Source: an uncultured Luteimonas sp.
GTDB taxonomy: Bacteria > Pseudomonadota > Gammaproteobacteria > Xanthomonadales > Xanthomonadaceae
DNA: 23,043 nt
Reading direction: 5' to 3'
NCBI GenBank assembly: GCA_938008415.1
Contig: CALLKI010000005.1
Coordinates: 1-23,043, forward strand
Part shown: positions 14,252 through 21,848 of the stretch, piece after piece
Layout: the number at the start of each line of letters is the position of its first letter
How positions within the stretch are numbered: position 1 is the stretch's first letter
Program-made: the position numbers and the translations under genes
Notes under the pieces: generated by a model
Database searches by the model: none
The model's input: only the letters and a program-made list of their open reading frames with translations
What the model was told of the DNA's origin: nothing

Positions 14252-14305
14252 ACGGTGCCTTGCCATCCACGTCCAGCGCAAGTGGCGCAACGGGCGCGGC
14301 ACCGT
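14252..14305. repeat. Spaced 8-base inverted repeat upstream of the VOC gene
   Basis: ACGGTGCC (14252-14259) and GGCACCGT (14298-14305) are perfect reverse complements 38 bases apart, upstream of the VOC gene. The rest of the 212-base gap 14222-14433 holds no gene that I can support. Significance is uncertain. Confidence 0.3.
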
Positions 14306-14390
14306 GCCGCGCTTGTCCGCCCGGCGTGAGGTGCCACCGGAGGGCCCACCCGCGCCGTCGCCGGCCAGGCTGGGCCGGGATCCCTTCACC

Positions 14391-14427
14391 GCCGTGGAAA
14401 CCGGGCGTGCCGCCCGGCGTCCACGGC
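14391..14427 (-). terminator. Long hairpin at the 3' end of the E1-E2 operon
   Basis: Seven bases beyond the E2 stop (minus strand), an 8-bp stem (14391-14398 with 14420-14427), a 2x2 internal loop, a 6-bp stem (14401-14406 with 14412-14417) and a GTGCC-type loop stack into one long hairpin. No T-run follows. It probably protects the message end or helps stop transcription. Confidence 0.6.
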
Positions 14428-14433
14428 GCGGGC

Positions 14434-15798
14434 TCACTGCGGCAGCGCCAGGTCGTCGAGCATGGCGCGCAGGAAGCGCGCGGCCTCGCCGCCGGTGCAG
14501 GCGCGGTGGTCGAAGGTCAGCGACAGCGGGATGACCTTGTGCGATTCGAAGCCGCCGACCACCGGGATCATCTGGTGGCGGGCGCGGCCGGCCCCGATGA
14601 TCGCCACGCATGGCGGCACCACCACCGGGGTGGCGTAGCGGCCCGCGAACATGCCGAAGTTCGACAGCATGATGGTGTAGCCGGTCAGCTCCGAGGGCGC
14701 GATGCTGCGGTCCTCGACCTGGGCCCGCAGGCGGTTGATGCCCTCGCGGATGCCGCGCGCGTCGAGCATGTCGGCGTTGCGCAGCGCCGGCACGAACAGT
14801 CCGTCCTCGGTGTCGACGGCCACGCCGATGTCCACGTGCGGGTGCAGCGTGCGGGTCAGGTTCTCGCCGTCGAACCAGGCGTTGAGCGCGGGAACCGCCT
14901 TGGCCGCGACGCAGATCGCACGCACGAGGCGCACGGTCACGTCATTGCCAGGCAGCCAGGCGTGGATGTCGGCGTCGTCGGTGATCGTCGTCGGCACCAC
15001 CTTGCTGTGCGACTCGGCCATGACCCGAGCCATGTTCCGGCGCACGCCCTTGAGCTGCTCGGGTTGTCCCAGCGCGGACACGGTCGGCGGCTGGGTACGC
15101 ATCGGCCGGCCGGAGGCCGACAGCGGCGTGCGCTGGCCGGGGTCGCGTTGAGGCGCGGGGGGAATGCCGCCGCCCCGGGCCTCCCCCGCAGGCGGGGGAG
15201 GGGGCCTGGTTGCATCGAGCGGGGCGGAGCCTTCCGCGGCCGCGCGCTTGACGTCGGCCATGGTCACCACGCCGTCGGGGCCGGTGCCGCGCACGCGGGT
15301 GATGTCCACCTTCAGCTTGCGCGCCATCGCGCGCACCGCGGGCACGGCCTTCACGCCGCCGACGGACACGGCCTGCTCGCTGACCACCGCGTCGGAGGTC
15401 TGCACCGCGCCGACCACGGTGCCGCTGTCGCGGGCGGCCGGCGCCGGTTGCGCGGGCGCAGGCTGCGGCTGCCCGGCGGGCGCGGGCGTGCCGGCCGGCG
15501 CGTGCGCGTGGTGGTGGCCGGTGTCCTGGCCTTCCGCGCGTTGCGGCAGCGAGGGATCGATCTCGAACTCGGCCAACACTGATCCGGTGGCGATCACGTC
15601 GCCCGGGCCGCCGGCCAGGCGCAGCACCTTGCCGGACACCGGGGAAGGCACCTCGACCACGGCCTTGGCGGTCTCCATCGAGACCAGCGGCTCGTCGAGG
15701 CGGATGGTGTCGCCTTCGCGGACGAACCATTCCACGATGGTCGCGTCCGGGAGGCCCTCGCCGAGGTCAGGGAGCAGGAAGGTCTTCTTTTCGCCCAT
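14434..15798 (-). CDS. Dihydrolipoamide acyltransferase (E2) of a 2-oxoacid dehydrogenase complex
   Basis: Encodes 454 residues. One lipoyl domain (3-80) carries the lipoylated K45 in METAKAVVEV. An Ala/Pro-rich linker follows (90-145), then a peripheral subunit-binding domain (150-187, VPAVRAMARKLKVDITRVRGTGPDGVV in part), a second linker (190-245) and the acyltransferase core (248-450). The active-site histidine is H431 in DHRACTGG; the usual aspartate of HRxxDG is threonine, a variant I have seen recalled in related E2s. The E2 transfers an acyl group from E1 to CoA and forms the complex core. The second linker contains a palindromic DNA repeat read in frame. No E3 gene follows. Confidence 0.92.
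   Translation of the reverse strand: MGEKKTFLLPDLGEGLPDATIVEWFVREGDTIRLDEPLVSMETAKAVVEVPSPVSGKVLRLAGGPGDVIATGSVLAEFEIDPSLPQRAEGQDTGHHHAHAPAGTPAPAGQPQPAPAQPAPAARDSGTVVGAVQTSDAVVSEQAVSVGGVKAVPAVRAMARKLKVDITRVRGTGPDGVVTMADVKRAAAEGSAPLDATRPPPPPAGEARGGGIPPAPQRDPGQRTPLSASGRPMRTQPPTVSALGQPEQLKGVRRNMARVMAESHSKVVPTTITDDADIHAWLPGNDVTVRLVRAICVAAKAVPALNAWFDGENLTRTLHPHVDIGVAVDTEDGLFVPALRNADMLDARGIREGINRLRAQVEDRSIAPSELTGYTIMLSNFGMFAGRYATPVVVPPCVAIIGAGRARHQMIPVVGGFESHKVIPLSLTFDHRACTGGEAARFLRAMLDDLALPQ
15150..15206. repeat. Palindromic repeat element inside the E2 linker coding region
   Basis: A perfect 10-bp inverted repeat, CCTCCCCCGC (15180-15189) and GCGGGGGAGG (15192-15201), with a two-base centre, is followed on the minus strand by a G-rich tail down to about 15150. 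The pattern recalls the dispersed palindromes common in Xanthomonas and Pseudomonas. It is read as the proline/glycine-rich linker segment PPPPPAGEARGGG (about 199-211). No other copy is seen in this window. Confidence 0.6.
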
Positions 15799-15815
15799 GT
15801 CGTCGCTTCCAACTG

Positions 15816-15833
15816 GGCGGGCCGCGGCCCGCC
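15816..15833. other. Perfect 18-base palindrome in the E1beta-E2 gap
   Basis: GGCGGGCCGCGGCCCGCC is identical to its own reverse complement and lies 18 bases upstream of the E2 start codon. As RNA it would fold into a stem of about seven bases and could hide or expose the E2 ribosome site (GGAAG at 15806-15810 on the minus strand). Confidence 0.6.
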
Positions 15834-15851
15834 GTCGAATCCGGGGAACAG

Positions 15852-15874
15852 GTGCCGGGGCGGCGCCCCGGCAC
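15852..15874 (-). other. Strong hairpin in the E1beta-E2 gap
   Basis: GTGCCGGGGC (15852-15861) and GCCCCGGCAC (15865-15874) form a perfect 10-bp stem with a three-base loop, 17 bases after the E1beta stop. With the palindrome at 15816 it fills most of the 93-base gap. No T-run follows on the minus strand, so it is more likely a stability or attenuation element than a full terminator. Confidence 0.65.
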
Positions 15875-15891
15875 GCATCGTCACGATTGCG

Positions 15892-16935
15892 TCAGCCGTG
15901 CTGCAGCGTGCGTTTGGCGGCGGCGACGATCCGGTCCACGCCCGGCAGGTATTTCATCTCCAGCCGGAACAGCGGGATGTGGGTGTCGTAGCCGGTGACG
16001 CGCTCGACCGGCGCCAGCAGGTCGTACATCGACTCGCTGGCCAGCCGCGCCGCGATCTCCGCGCCGAAGCCGGCGGTCTTCGGCGCCTCGTGCACGATCA
16101 CGCAGCGCCCCGTCCTGGCCACCGACTCGGCGATGGTCGCGAAATCCAGCGGCTTGAGCGTGGCCACGTCGATCACCTCGGCGCTGATGCCTTCCTGCGC
16201 GAGGCGGTCGGCGGCCTCCAGCGTCTCCTTGACCTGGGCGCCCCAGGTGACCAGGGTGACGTCGGTGCCGTCGCGCAGCACGAAGCACACGTCCAGAGGC
16301 AGCGCCTCGCCGTCGTCCGGCACCACCTCGCGGTACTGCCGGTAGATGCGCTTGGGTTCCATGTAGATCACCGGATCCGGGTCGCGGATCGCGGCCAGCA
16401 GCAGGCCGTAGGCGCGCTGCGGCGAGGAGGGCATCACCACGCGCAGTCCGGGCACATTGGTGAAGATCGCCTCGTTGGCCTCGCTGTGGTGCTCTGGCGC
16501 GCGTATGCCGCCGCCCCAGGGCACGCGCAGCACCATCGGGCAGTGCAGGCGGCCGCGGGTGCGGTAGCGCATGCGCGCGGCGTGGCAGACGATGTGGTCC
16601 ACCATCGGGTAGACGAAGCCGTCGAACTGGGCCTCGGCGACCGGCTTCATGCCCTGCAGGGCCATGCCCACGGTCAGGCCGGCGATGGTGGTTTCGTCCA
16701 GCGGGGTGTCGAGCACGCGGTGCGGCCCGAAGCGCTGCTGCAGGCCGGCGGTGGCGCGGAACACGCCGCCGTTCACGCCCACGTCCTCGCCCAGCACCAC
16801 CACGGACTCGTCGTGCGCCATCTCCCAGGCCAGCGCCTGGGTGATCGCCTCGATCAGCGTGATCGCCGCCGGCGTGGACGTGCCGGTGGCCTGCGCGTCG
16901 TTTGCCACGGTCTTCTTCTCCATCACGGCGCTCAT
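15892..16935 (-). CDS. 2-oxoacid dehydrogenase E1 component, beta subunit
   Basis: Encodes 347 residues from the ATG at 16935, which overlaps the E1alpha stop by four bases (ATGA). The N-terminal transketolase-like domain has LGEDVGVNGGVFRAT (about 48-62), the ThDP-activating glutamate E81 in DTPLDETTIAG, and APEHHSE (146-152) near the active site. A hinge leads to the C-terminal transketolase domain (about 215-345), with VTLVTWGAQVKETLEAA and the tail KYLPGVDRIVAAAKRTL. With E1alpha it makes the heterotetramer that decarboxylates a 2-oxoacid and acylates the E2 lipoyl group. An open frame running far upstream of this start overlaps E1alpha and is not protein. A second in-frame ATG lies four codons downstream. 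Confidence 0.93.
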   Translation of the reverse strand: MSAVMEKKTVANDAQATGTSTPAAITLIEAITQALAWEMAHDESVVVLGEDVGVNGGVFRATAGLQQRFGPHRVLDTPLDETTIAGLTVGMALQGMKPVAEAQFDGFVYPMVDHIVCHAARMRYRTRGRLHCPMVLRVPWGGGIRAPEHHSEANEAIFTNVPGLRVVMPSSPQRAYGLLLAAIRDPDPVIYMEPKRIYRQYREVVPDDGEALPLDVCFVLRDGTDVTLVTWGAQVKETLEAADRLAQEGISAEVIDVATLKPLDFATIAESVARTGRCVIVHEAPKTAGFGAEIAARLASESMYDLLAPVERVTGYDTHIPLFRLEMKYLPGVDRIVAAAKRTLQHG

Positions 16936-18008
16936 GCCCGGCCCTCCAGCGCCAGCGCGTACGCGCGCTGCTCCTGGATGTCCGGCGGCATGTCGGCGTA
17001 CAGGTAGTCGAACATCGCCTCGACCGGCTGCACCGGCAACTCGAGGTAGGCGTTGATCTCCTCGTCCACGCGACGGGTGCACTCCTCGAGCCACTCCTTC
17101 TCCTGCGCCTCGCTCCACAGGCCGCGTCCGGCCAGGAACGTGCGCAGGCGGGCGACCGGCTCGCGCTTCCATGCCGCCTTCACTTCCTCCTCGCTGCGGT
17201 AGCGGCGGGCGTCGTCGGCGGTGGTGTGGTCGTGCAGGCGGTAGGTGATGAACTCGATCACGCTGCCACCCTCGCCGTTGCGCGCACGCTCCATCGCCCG
17301 GCGCATGCCCTCGAGCACGGCGAACAGGTCGTTGCCGTCCACCTGCAGGCAGTACAGGCCGCCGGCGATGCCCTTCTGTGCCAGCGTCTGCGCGCCGGTC
17401 TGCGCGCTGCGCGGCACGCTGATCGCCCAGCCGTTGTTGATGATGCACTGGACGAACGGCAGCCTGTACGCGCCGGCGCTGTTGATCGCGGCGTAGGTGT
17501 CGGTCTTGGACGAGCCGCCGTCGCCGCAGCAGGTCACCGCGACGCGTTTCTCGCCGCGCAGCTTGAACGCAAGCGCGGCGCCGGCGGCGTGCAGGCACTG
17601 GGTGGCGATCGGCACGCACCACGGCAGGTCGTGGCGGGGGGCGTCCTTGAAGTCGTTGCCGCGCTCGTCGCCACCCCAGTACATCAGGATCTCGCGCGGG
17701 CGCACGCCGCGCATCAGCTGCGCGCCGTACTCGCGGTAGCTGGGCGCGAACACGTCCTCGGGGCGCATCGAAGCGCCGATGCCGACGTGGGTGGCCTCGT
17801 GGCCAAGGCAGCTGGCGTAGGTGCCCAGCTTGCCGGTGCGCTGCAGTGCGATCGCCTTGCCGTCGAACACGCGCACGAACAGCATCTGCCTGAACAGCGG
17901 CACCAGTGCCTCCAGGTCGGCGAAGGCCGCGGGCAGCCCGGCGACCGGCCTGCCGTCCTCGCCGAGGTATTGCAGGTACTCGATTTCGAAGGTCGCGGAA
18001 ACAGTCAT
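16932..18008 (-). CDS. pdhA: 2-oxoacid dehydrogenase E1 component, alpha subunit
   Basis: Encodes 358 residues. The thiamin diphosphate/magnesium motif runs from CGDGGSSKTD (161-170) to IINNGWAIS (189-197), the GDG...NN pattern of E1alpha. The phosphorylation-loop equivalent is YRLHDHTTADDARRYR (256-271). The segment YREYGAQLMRGV...YWGGDERGNDF (91-120) is typical of the stand-alone PdhA-like group. The symbol follows that group; true substrates may be pyruvate or branched-chain 2-oxoacids, and in xanthomonads the latter would feed iso fatty acid synthesis. It is the first gene of a three-gene minus-strand operon with E1beta and E2 and has a good promoter just upstream. Confidence 0.92.
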   Translation of the reverse strand: MTVSATFEIEYLQYLGEDGRPVAGLPAAFADLEALVPLFRQMLFVRVFDGKAIALQRTGKLGTYASCLGHEATHVGIGASMRPEDVFAPSYREYGAQLMRGVRPREILMYWGGDERGNDFKDAPRHDLPWCVPIATQCLHAAGAALAFKLRGEKRVAVTCCGDGGSSKTDTYAAINSAGAYRLPFVQCIINNGWAISVPRSAQTGAQTLAQKGIAGGLYCLQVDGNDLFAVLEGMRRAMERARNGEGGSVIEFITYRLHDHTTADDARRYRSEEEVKAAWKREPVARLRTFLAGRGLWSEAQEKEWLEECTRRVDEEINAYLELPVQPVEAMFDYLYADMPPDIQEQRAYALALEGRA

Positions 18009-18052
18009 CGCTCGATCCGTTCGTCGAGGGACGTGAATGATAGCCGCGTGAC

Positions 18053-18080
18053 CTTAAAGTCCCGTTGCGCAATGCGTCAA
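18053..18080 (-). promoter_or_regulatory. Promoter of the E1alpha-E1beta-E2 operon
   Basis: On the minus strand TTGACG (18075-18080) and TTTAAG (18053-18058) are 16 bases apart: five and four matches to the sigma-70 boxes. Transcription would start near 18046, about 38 bases before the E1alpha ATG. The -35 box lies 19 bases beyond the T-run of the nuclease terminator. Confidence 0.6.
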
Positions 18081-18098
18081 AACCGCGGTGCCGGCCGG

Positions 18099-18128
18099 AA
18101 AAAGAACCCCGGCGCGGGGCCGGGGTTC
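18099..18128 (-). terminator. Intrinsic terminator of the nuclease gene
   Basis: On the minus strand a perfect 10-bp stem (18119-18128 with 18104-18113) with a five-base loop is followed by five Ts (18103-18099). It begins 24 bases after the nuclease stop codon and separates it from the E1 operon. Confidence 0.92.
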
Positions 18129-18151
18129 CGGGCTTGCGGTGTGGCGCGCGG

Positions 18152-21100
18152 TCAGGGGTTGAAGCTCGCGCGCAGGGAGACGCCGGAGAACGCGCGCACG
18201 CCGGTCAGCGTGATGTACCACGTGCCGGGCTGGGGCGTCGCGACGGCGATGGTCTCGTTGTTGCCCGGGCGCGCCGACACCGCGTCGTAATCGGACGCGT
18301 CGGGGATCCTGCCGTACGCGGCATGCAGCGACACGTCGCCGCTGCCGCCGTAGCTGTTGATGCGCAGGTTGCCCGCGCCGGCGGGCACCTCGATGCGGTA
18401 GACGGTCACGTCGCCGGCGCCACCCGACAGGCCCGGCACCGCCTCGCCATTGACCAGACCGGGCACCGGGGAGGCCGGATCCTCGACCACCTCGACCGAG
18501 ACCGAGGCCTCGTTGCCGGATTCGTCCGGGTCCTCGGTCTGCGAGGTCGTGGCGGCGGCCAGCGTCACCGTGCCGCCGATGCGTGCCTCCGGTGCGGTGG
18601 CGGAGAGTGCGAAGACCGCCTCGGCGCCTGCCGCGAGCCCGTCCGCGTTGCAGGACACGACGGTGTTGCCGGCATCGAAATCCGGCGCGTCGCAGCTCCA
18701 GCCGGCAGGCGCGGCGACCGCCAGGTCGGGCAGCTCCGCGTCGAACACGAAGCCCACGCCCGGGAACACGGCGGCATCCGGGCCGGCGTTGGCGACGACG
18801 GCGCCGAACTCCATGGCGTTGCCGGCGATGACGCTGCTTTCCAGCGCCTCGACCTCCACCGAGAGGTTGGCGAACGCGAGCGCGGCCAGCCGCACGAGCA
18901 GCATGGTCGGGTCGTGGTCGGACAGGCGCGAGGGCGTGCCGGCGTCGTTGCGCATGACCTCGGGGAAGTCGGCGTTGATGCGCGCGTGGCTCAGTTCCAG
19001 GCCGGTCACCATCGGCGAGGAGAGCAGGGCCTCGTTGACCAGCACGTGGTCGAGCGTCTGCGCCTGGTAGTCGTACACGAACGAGTAGCGCTCCTGCGGG
19101 TCCGCCAGCAGGGTGGCGTTGAGCAGGTCCGGGTCGACCCGGTCGATGCCGTCGCCGTCCACCGCGGTCTCGCCGTCGGGCGAGGGGATGCCGGTGACGG
19201 TGCCCATCACATCGACGTAGCCGTCGTTGAACTCGAAGGCGTTGAAGTCGCCCATCACCACGATCCGGCGATCGGGATCGGCGGCCTGCATGCCGTTGAC
19301 CAGGTCGGCGAGGTAGTCGGCCTGGGCCTGGCGCTTGGCGCGCACGCGCTGGCCGACCGTGAGCCAGCCGTTGCTGCCGCTTTCGTCGCTCTCGATGTCG
19401 TTGAGCGAGCGCTGGTGCACCGCGATCGTGGTCACCGGGAACTGGCGCCCATCCGCGAAGTGCACCACGGCGTCGAGCACCAGCGGCGGCCGGTCGTTGA
19501 GCAGGCTGGTGCTGCCGTCGGGGTTGTGCAGCACCGCGTCGGCGCCGACCTGGGTCACCGACAGCACCTCGACGCGCGGCACGCCCGGCGCGACCTCGGC
19601 GGTCTTCACCAGGAAGCCGACGTCGATGCCGCCCACGTCCAGGCCTTCCTCGAGATAGGCCACGTAGCCGGGATCGGGCTGGCCTGCGGCCACCGCGTCG
19701 GCGTTGATGCGGCTGGCGAGGGTCTGCAGTGTCGCCAGGTTCTCGACCTCGGCCAGGCTGAGGATGTCGGGCATGTGCAGGTAGGCGCGGACCGCGAGCG
19801 AGGCCTTGGCCAGCCTGCGCTCGAACGCGGCCGGCGTCAGCACGGGTTCGCTGATCGCCGGGTCGTTGGTGTCGTCGAAGAAGCGTTCGAGGTTGTAGGT
19901 GGCGAAGGTCACGTGGTCCGGGCCAGGCAGCGCCGCCGGGCGCGGAGCCGCCCCGCTGCAGTCGGCCGTCAGCGGGCCTTCCGGATAGACCGTGTAGCGG
20001 CGGAAGGTGTAGTCGAGCGGGCCGGTGAGGCTGCCGTCCGTGATGACGCATCCCGCGGCCAGGTCGGCGGTGGGCGCGCCGATGGTGTTGCTGTTGACCG
20101 GGATCAGCTCGGGATTGGCGTCCCAGCGCGGGATGTCCGGGGCGGTGCTGCCCAGGGGATCCGGGTTGGGCACCTGGATGCCCGGCTCGCGGAACGGGCG
20201 CGCGTTGCCGGTGACGACCACCGCGAAGCGGCCGTTGCTGGTGGCCGTGGCGCTGGCCTCGTTGACGTTGCCGCCGGTGGGCGCGACCACCACCGCGGCC
20301 GGGATGGTGACGCGCATGCCCTCGAGGTGCTCGAGCTGGTCGAGGCCGTCGTGCGGGTTGGGCATGTCCGCGGTCAGCTCGACCGGCGCCGGCAGCGGGT
20401 GCCCACCGGACAGCGGCGTGACCACGGGCGAGACCAGCTCGGTGAGCGGCAGCTGGTACGGGTCGGCCGCCGGGACGTATTCGCTCACCGTGCCCTGCAC
20501 CAGCACCAGCGTGCCGACCTCGGCGGAGGCAGGTGGCGCGCTGCTGGTGAACACGAACAGGCCCTCGGAGGTGGCGGGATCGCCGTCATCCTCGCCATCC
20601 GGCGTCTGGATGAAGAAGCCGTTGTTCTTGCGCGCGGTGACGATGCCGCGCGTGGCCACGGTCATGCCGTTGTACGGCGAGACCTGGCCGCTGCCCTGGA
20701 TCGCGGAGATCGGGACGGTGTCGATGTCGTCGTTGAGGATGGTGCCGACGCCCTCGCCATCGGCGATTTCGGCGCCCACCGGGTTGGACAGCAGGACCAG
20801 GAAGGTCTCGTCGGGCTCGTTCCTGTCGTCGCCGACCACCTGCACCCCGATCGTGACCGAGGTGGCGCCCCCGGCGATGTGCGCGGTACCGGACGCGGCG
20901 ATGTAGTCGCCGTCGGCGGTGGTCGCGGTGCCGTCTGCGGTGGCCCAGTCCACGCTTACGCCGCCCTCGCCGGCGGGCTGGCTCAGACTGATGGTGAAGA
21001 AGAACGTGGTGGTCGTGCCGCTGTCACCTTCGGCCGCGCTGGTGTCGCCGATGCGCAGGAACGCGACGCCGCCTCCGGCGCATGGCGCGGGTGGCGTGGC

Positions 21101-21727
21101 GCTGTTGCGCGGCAGCGGCGGCGCGAGCTCGAAGTCGGCCTGGTTGTTGTCGGTGTCGGTGCAGCCACCGTCCTTGCGGAAAAGCGCCAGCGTGTTCGAC
21201 GGGGCCGGGGCGGAACCCGGGCCTTCGTGGAAGTTGGCGTTGCCGGATCCGACCAGGTCGACGATCAGCGCCAGCTGTTCGGGTGTGCAGGGGGTGCTGC
21301 CGCCGTTGCAGCCGAGGCCGGTGGTCGAATTGACCAGCGCGACCTTGCTGGCACCGGCAGCCATGTTGATGGTGCCGGTGGCGTCCGGGGCGGGGAGGGG
21401 CGAGCCGTTCGTGCCGCCGGCCAGCGACACGAGGAAGTACTGGCCGGGATCGAGCGTGGCGTCCGGCAGGACCACGATCTGGCCCGGGTTGGCACCGAAG
21501 TTGCCGGTGCCGGTGGCACTGGTGTACTGCACCGACAGCCCGGCGAGCGGGACCGGCAGGCTGCCGCGGTTGAAGAGTTCGACGTAGTCGTTGGTGTAGG
21601 GCGCGCCGCTGTTGCCGCCGCCGCCGTACACCTGGCTGATGACGACCTGGGATTGCGCCGGACCGGCGCCCAGGCCGAGGAACAGGACGATGGCCGGCAA
21701 CAGCCGGCGAACCGAACGGTTGTTCAT
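18152..21727 (-). CDS. Large exported multidomain nuclease, ExeM/NucH type
   Basis: Encodes 1191 residues from the ATG at 21727, after a GAGGGGGAAAG ribosome site. A signal peptide (about 1-27) is followed by a lamin-tail domain (28-135, VVISQVYGGGGNSG...DYVELFNRG), a Calx-beta domain (about 222-334, ending GVGTILNDD), an OB-fold/ExeM linker (338-440) and an endonuclease/exonuclease/phosphatase domain (605-945). The nuclease residues are N612 (TYNLERF), E660 (AEVENL), H771, D827 and N829 (MGDFNAFE), D893/H894 (LDHVLV) and D937/H938 (SDHDP). A CARDB/DUF11-like beta domain (954-1080) and a C-terminal PPC domain (1098-1190) follow. Eight cysteines fall into four close pairs. It probably degrades extracellular DNA after type II secretion. 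Confidence 0.9.
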   Translation of the reverse strand: MNNRSVRRLLPAIVLFLGLGAGPAQSQVVISQVYGGGGNSGAPYTNDYVELFNRGSLPVPLAGLSVQYTSATGTGNFGANPGQIVVLPDATLDPGQYFLVSLAGGTNGSPLPAPDATGTINMAAGASKVALVNSTTGLGCNGGSTPCTPEQLALIVDLVGSGNANFHEGPGSAPAPSNTLALFRKDGGCTDTDNNQADFELAPPLPRNSATPPAPCAGGGVAFLRIGDTSAAEGDSGTTTTFFFTISLSQPAGEGGVSVDWATADGTATTADGDYIAASGTAHIAGGATSVTIGVQVVGDDRNEPDETFLVLLSNPVGAEIADGEGVGTILNDDIDTVPISAIQGSGQVSPYNGMTVATRGIVTARKNNGFFIQTPDGEDDGDPATSEGLFVFTSSAPPASAEVGTLVLVQGTVSEYVPAADPYQLPLTELVSPVVTPLSGGHPLPAPVELTADMPNPHDGLDQLEHLEGMRVTIPAAVVVAPTGGNVNEASATATSNGRFAVVVTGNARPFREPGIQVPNPDPLGSTAPDIPRWDANPELIPVNSNTIGAPTADLAAGCVITDGSLTGPLDYTFRRYTVYPEGPLTADCSGAAPRPAALPGPDHVTFATYNLERFFDDTNDPAISEPVLTPAAFERRLAKASLAVRAYLHMPDILSLAEVENLATLQTLASRINADAVAAGQPDPGYVAYLEEGLDVGGIDVGFLVKTAEVAPGVPRVEVLSVTQVGADAVLHNPDGSTSLLNDRPPLVLDAVVHFADGRQFPVTTIAVHQRSLNDIESDESGSNGWLTVGQRVRAKRQAQADYLADLVNGMQAADPDRRIVVMGDFNAFEFNDGYVDVMGTVTGIPSPDGETAVDGDGIDRVDPDLLNATLLADPQERYSFVYDYQAQTLDHVLVNEALLSSPMVTGLELSHARINADFPEVMRNDAGTPSRLSDHDPTMLLVRLAALAFANLSVEVEALESSVIAGNAMEFGAVVANAGPDAAVFPGVGFVFDAELPDLAVAAPAGWSCDAPDFDAGNTVVSCNADGLAAGAEAVFALSATAPEARIGGTVTLAAATTSQTEDPDESGNEASVSVEVVEDPASPVPGLVNGEAVPGLSGGAGDVTVYRIEVPAGAGNLRINSYGGSGDVSLHAAYGRIPDASDYDAVSARPGNNETIAVATPQPGTWYITLTGVRAFSGVSLRASFNP

Positions 21728-21775
21728 CTGCGGTCTTTCCCCCTCTTGATCCCCTGGTTGGCCATGCCCAGGCCA

Positions 21776-21796
21776 GCGGTGCGGATTTTGCACCGC
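21776..21796. promoter_or_regulatory. Inverted repeat between the nuclease and kynA
   Basis: GCGGTGC (21776-21782) and GCACCGC (21790-21796) form a perfect seven-base inverted repeat with a seven-base A/T-rich centre (GGATTTT), in the 121-base gap between two divergent genes. It sits where an operator controlling both would be placed. The regulator is unknown. Confidence 0.45.
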
Positions 21797-21836
21797 CGGC
21801 ATGACGGCCGCATGTCGCCCTGCGGCAACGATGGGG

Positions 21837-21842
21837 TACCCT
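21837..21842 (+). promoter_or_regulatory. Weak -10-like TACCCT placed for leaderless kynA
   Basis: TACCCT ends six bases before the kynA ATG, the same spacing as the TAGAAT before the SPOR gene. No Shine-Dalgarno sequence is near the ATG. The box itself matches the consensus at only three of six positions, so support comes from spacing. Confidence 0.25.
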
Positions 21843-21848
21843 GTGCCC

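Noticed and set aside
14222..14270. An upstream start for the VOC gene in its second frame
   Set aside because: The resulting N-terminus (MDGKAPSRHPRS) is not family-like. The correct start is in the other frame at 14221.
16936..18072. A long N-terminal extension of E1beta
   Set aside because: The frame is open but overlaps E1alpha entirely. The true start is the ATG overlapping the E1alpha stop, which gives a normal E1beta length.
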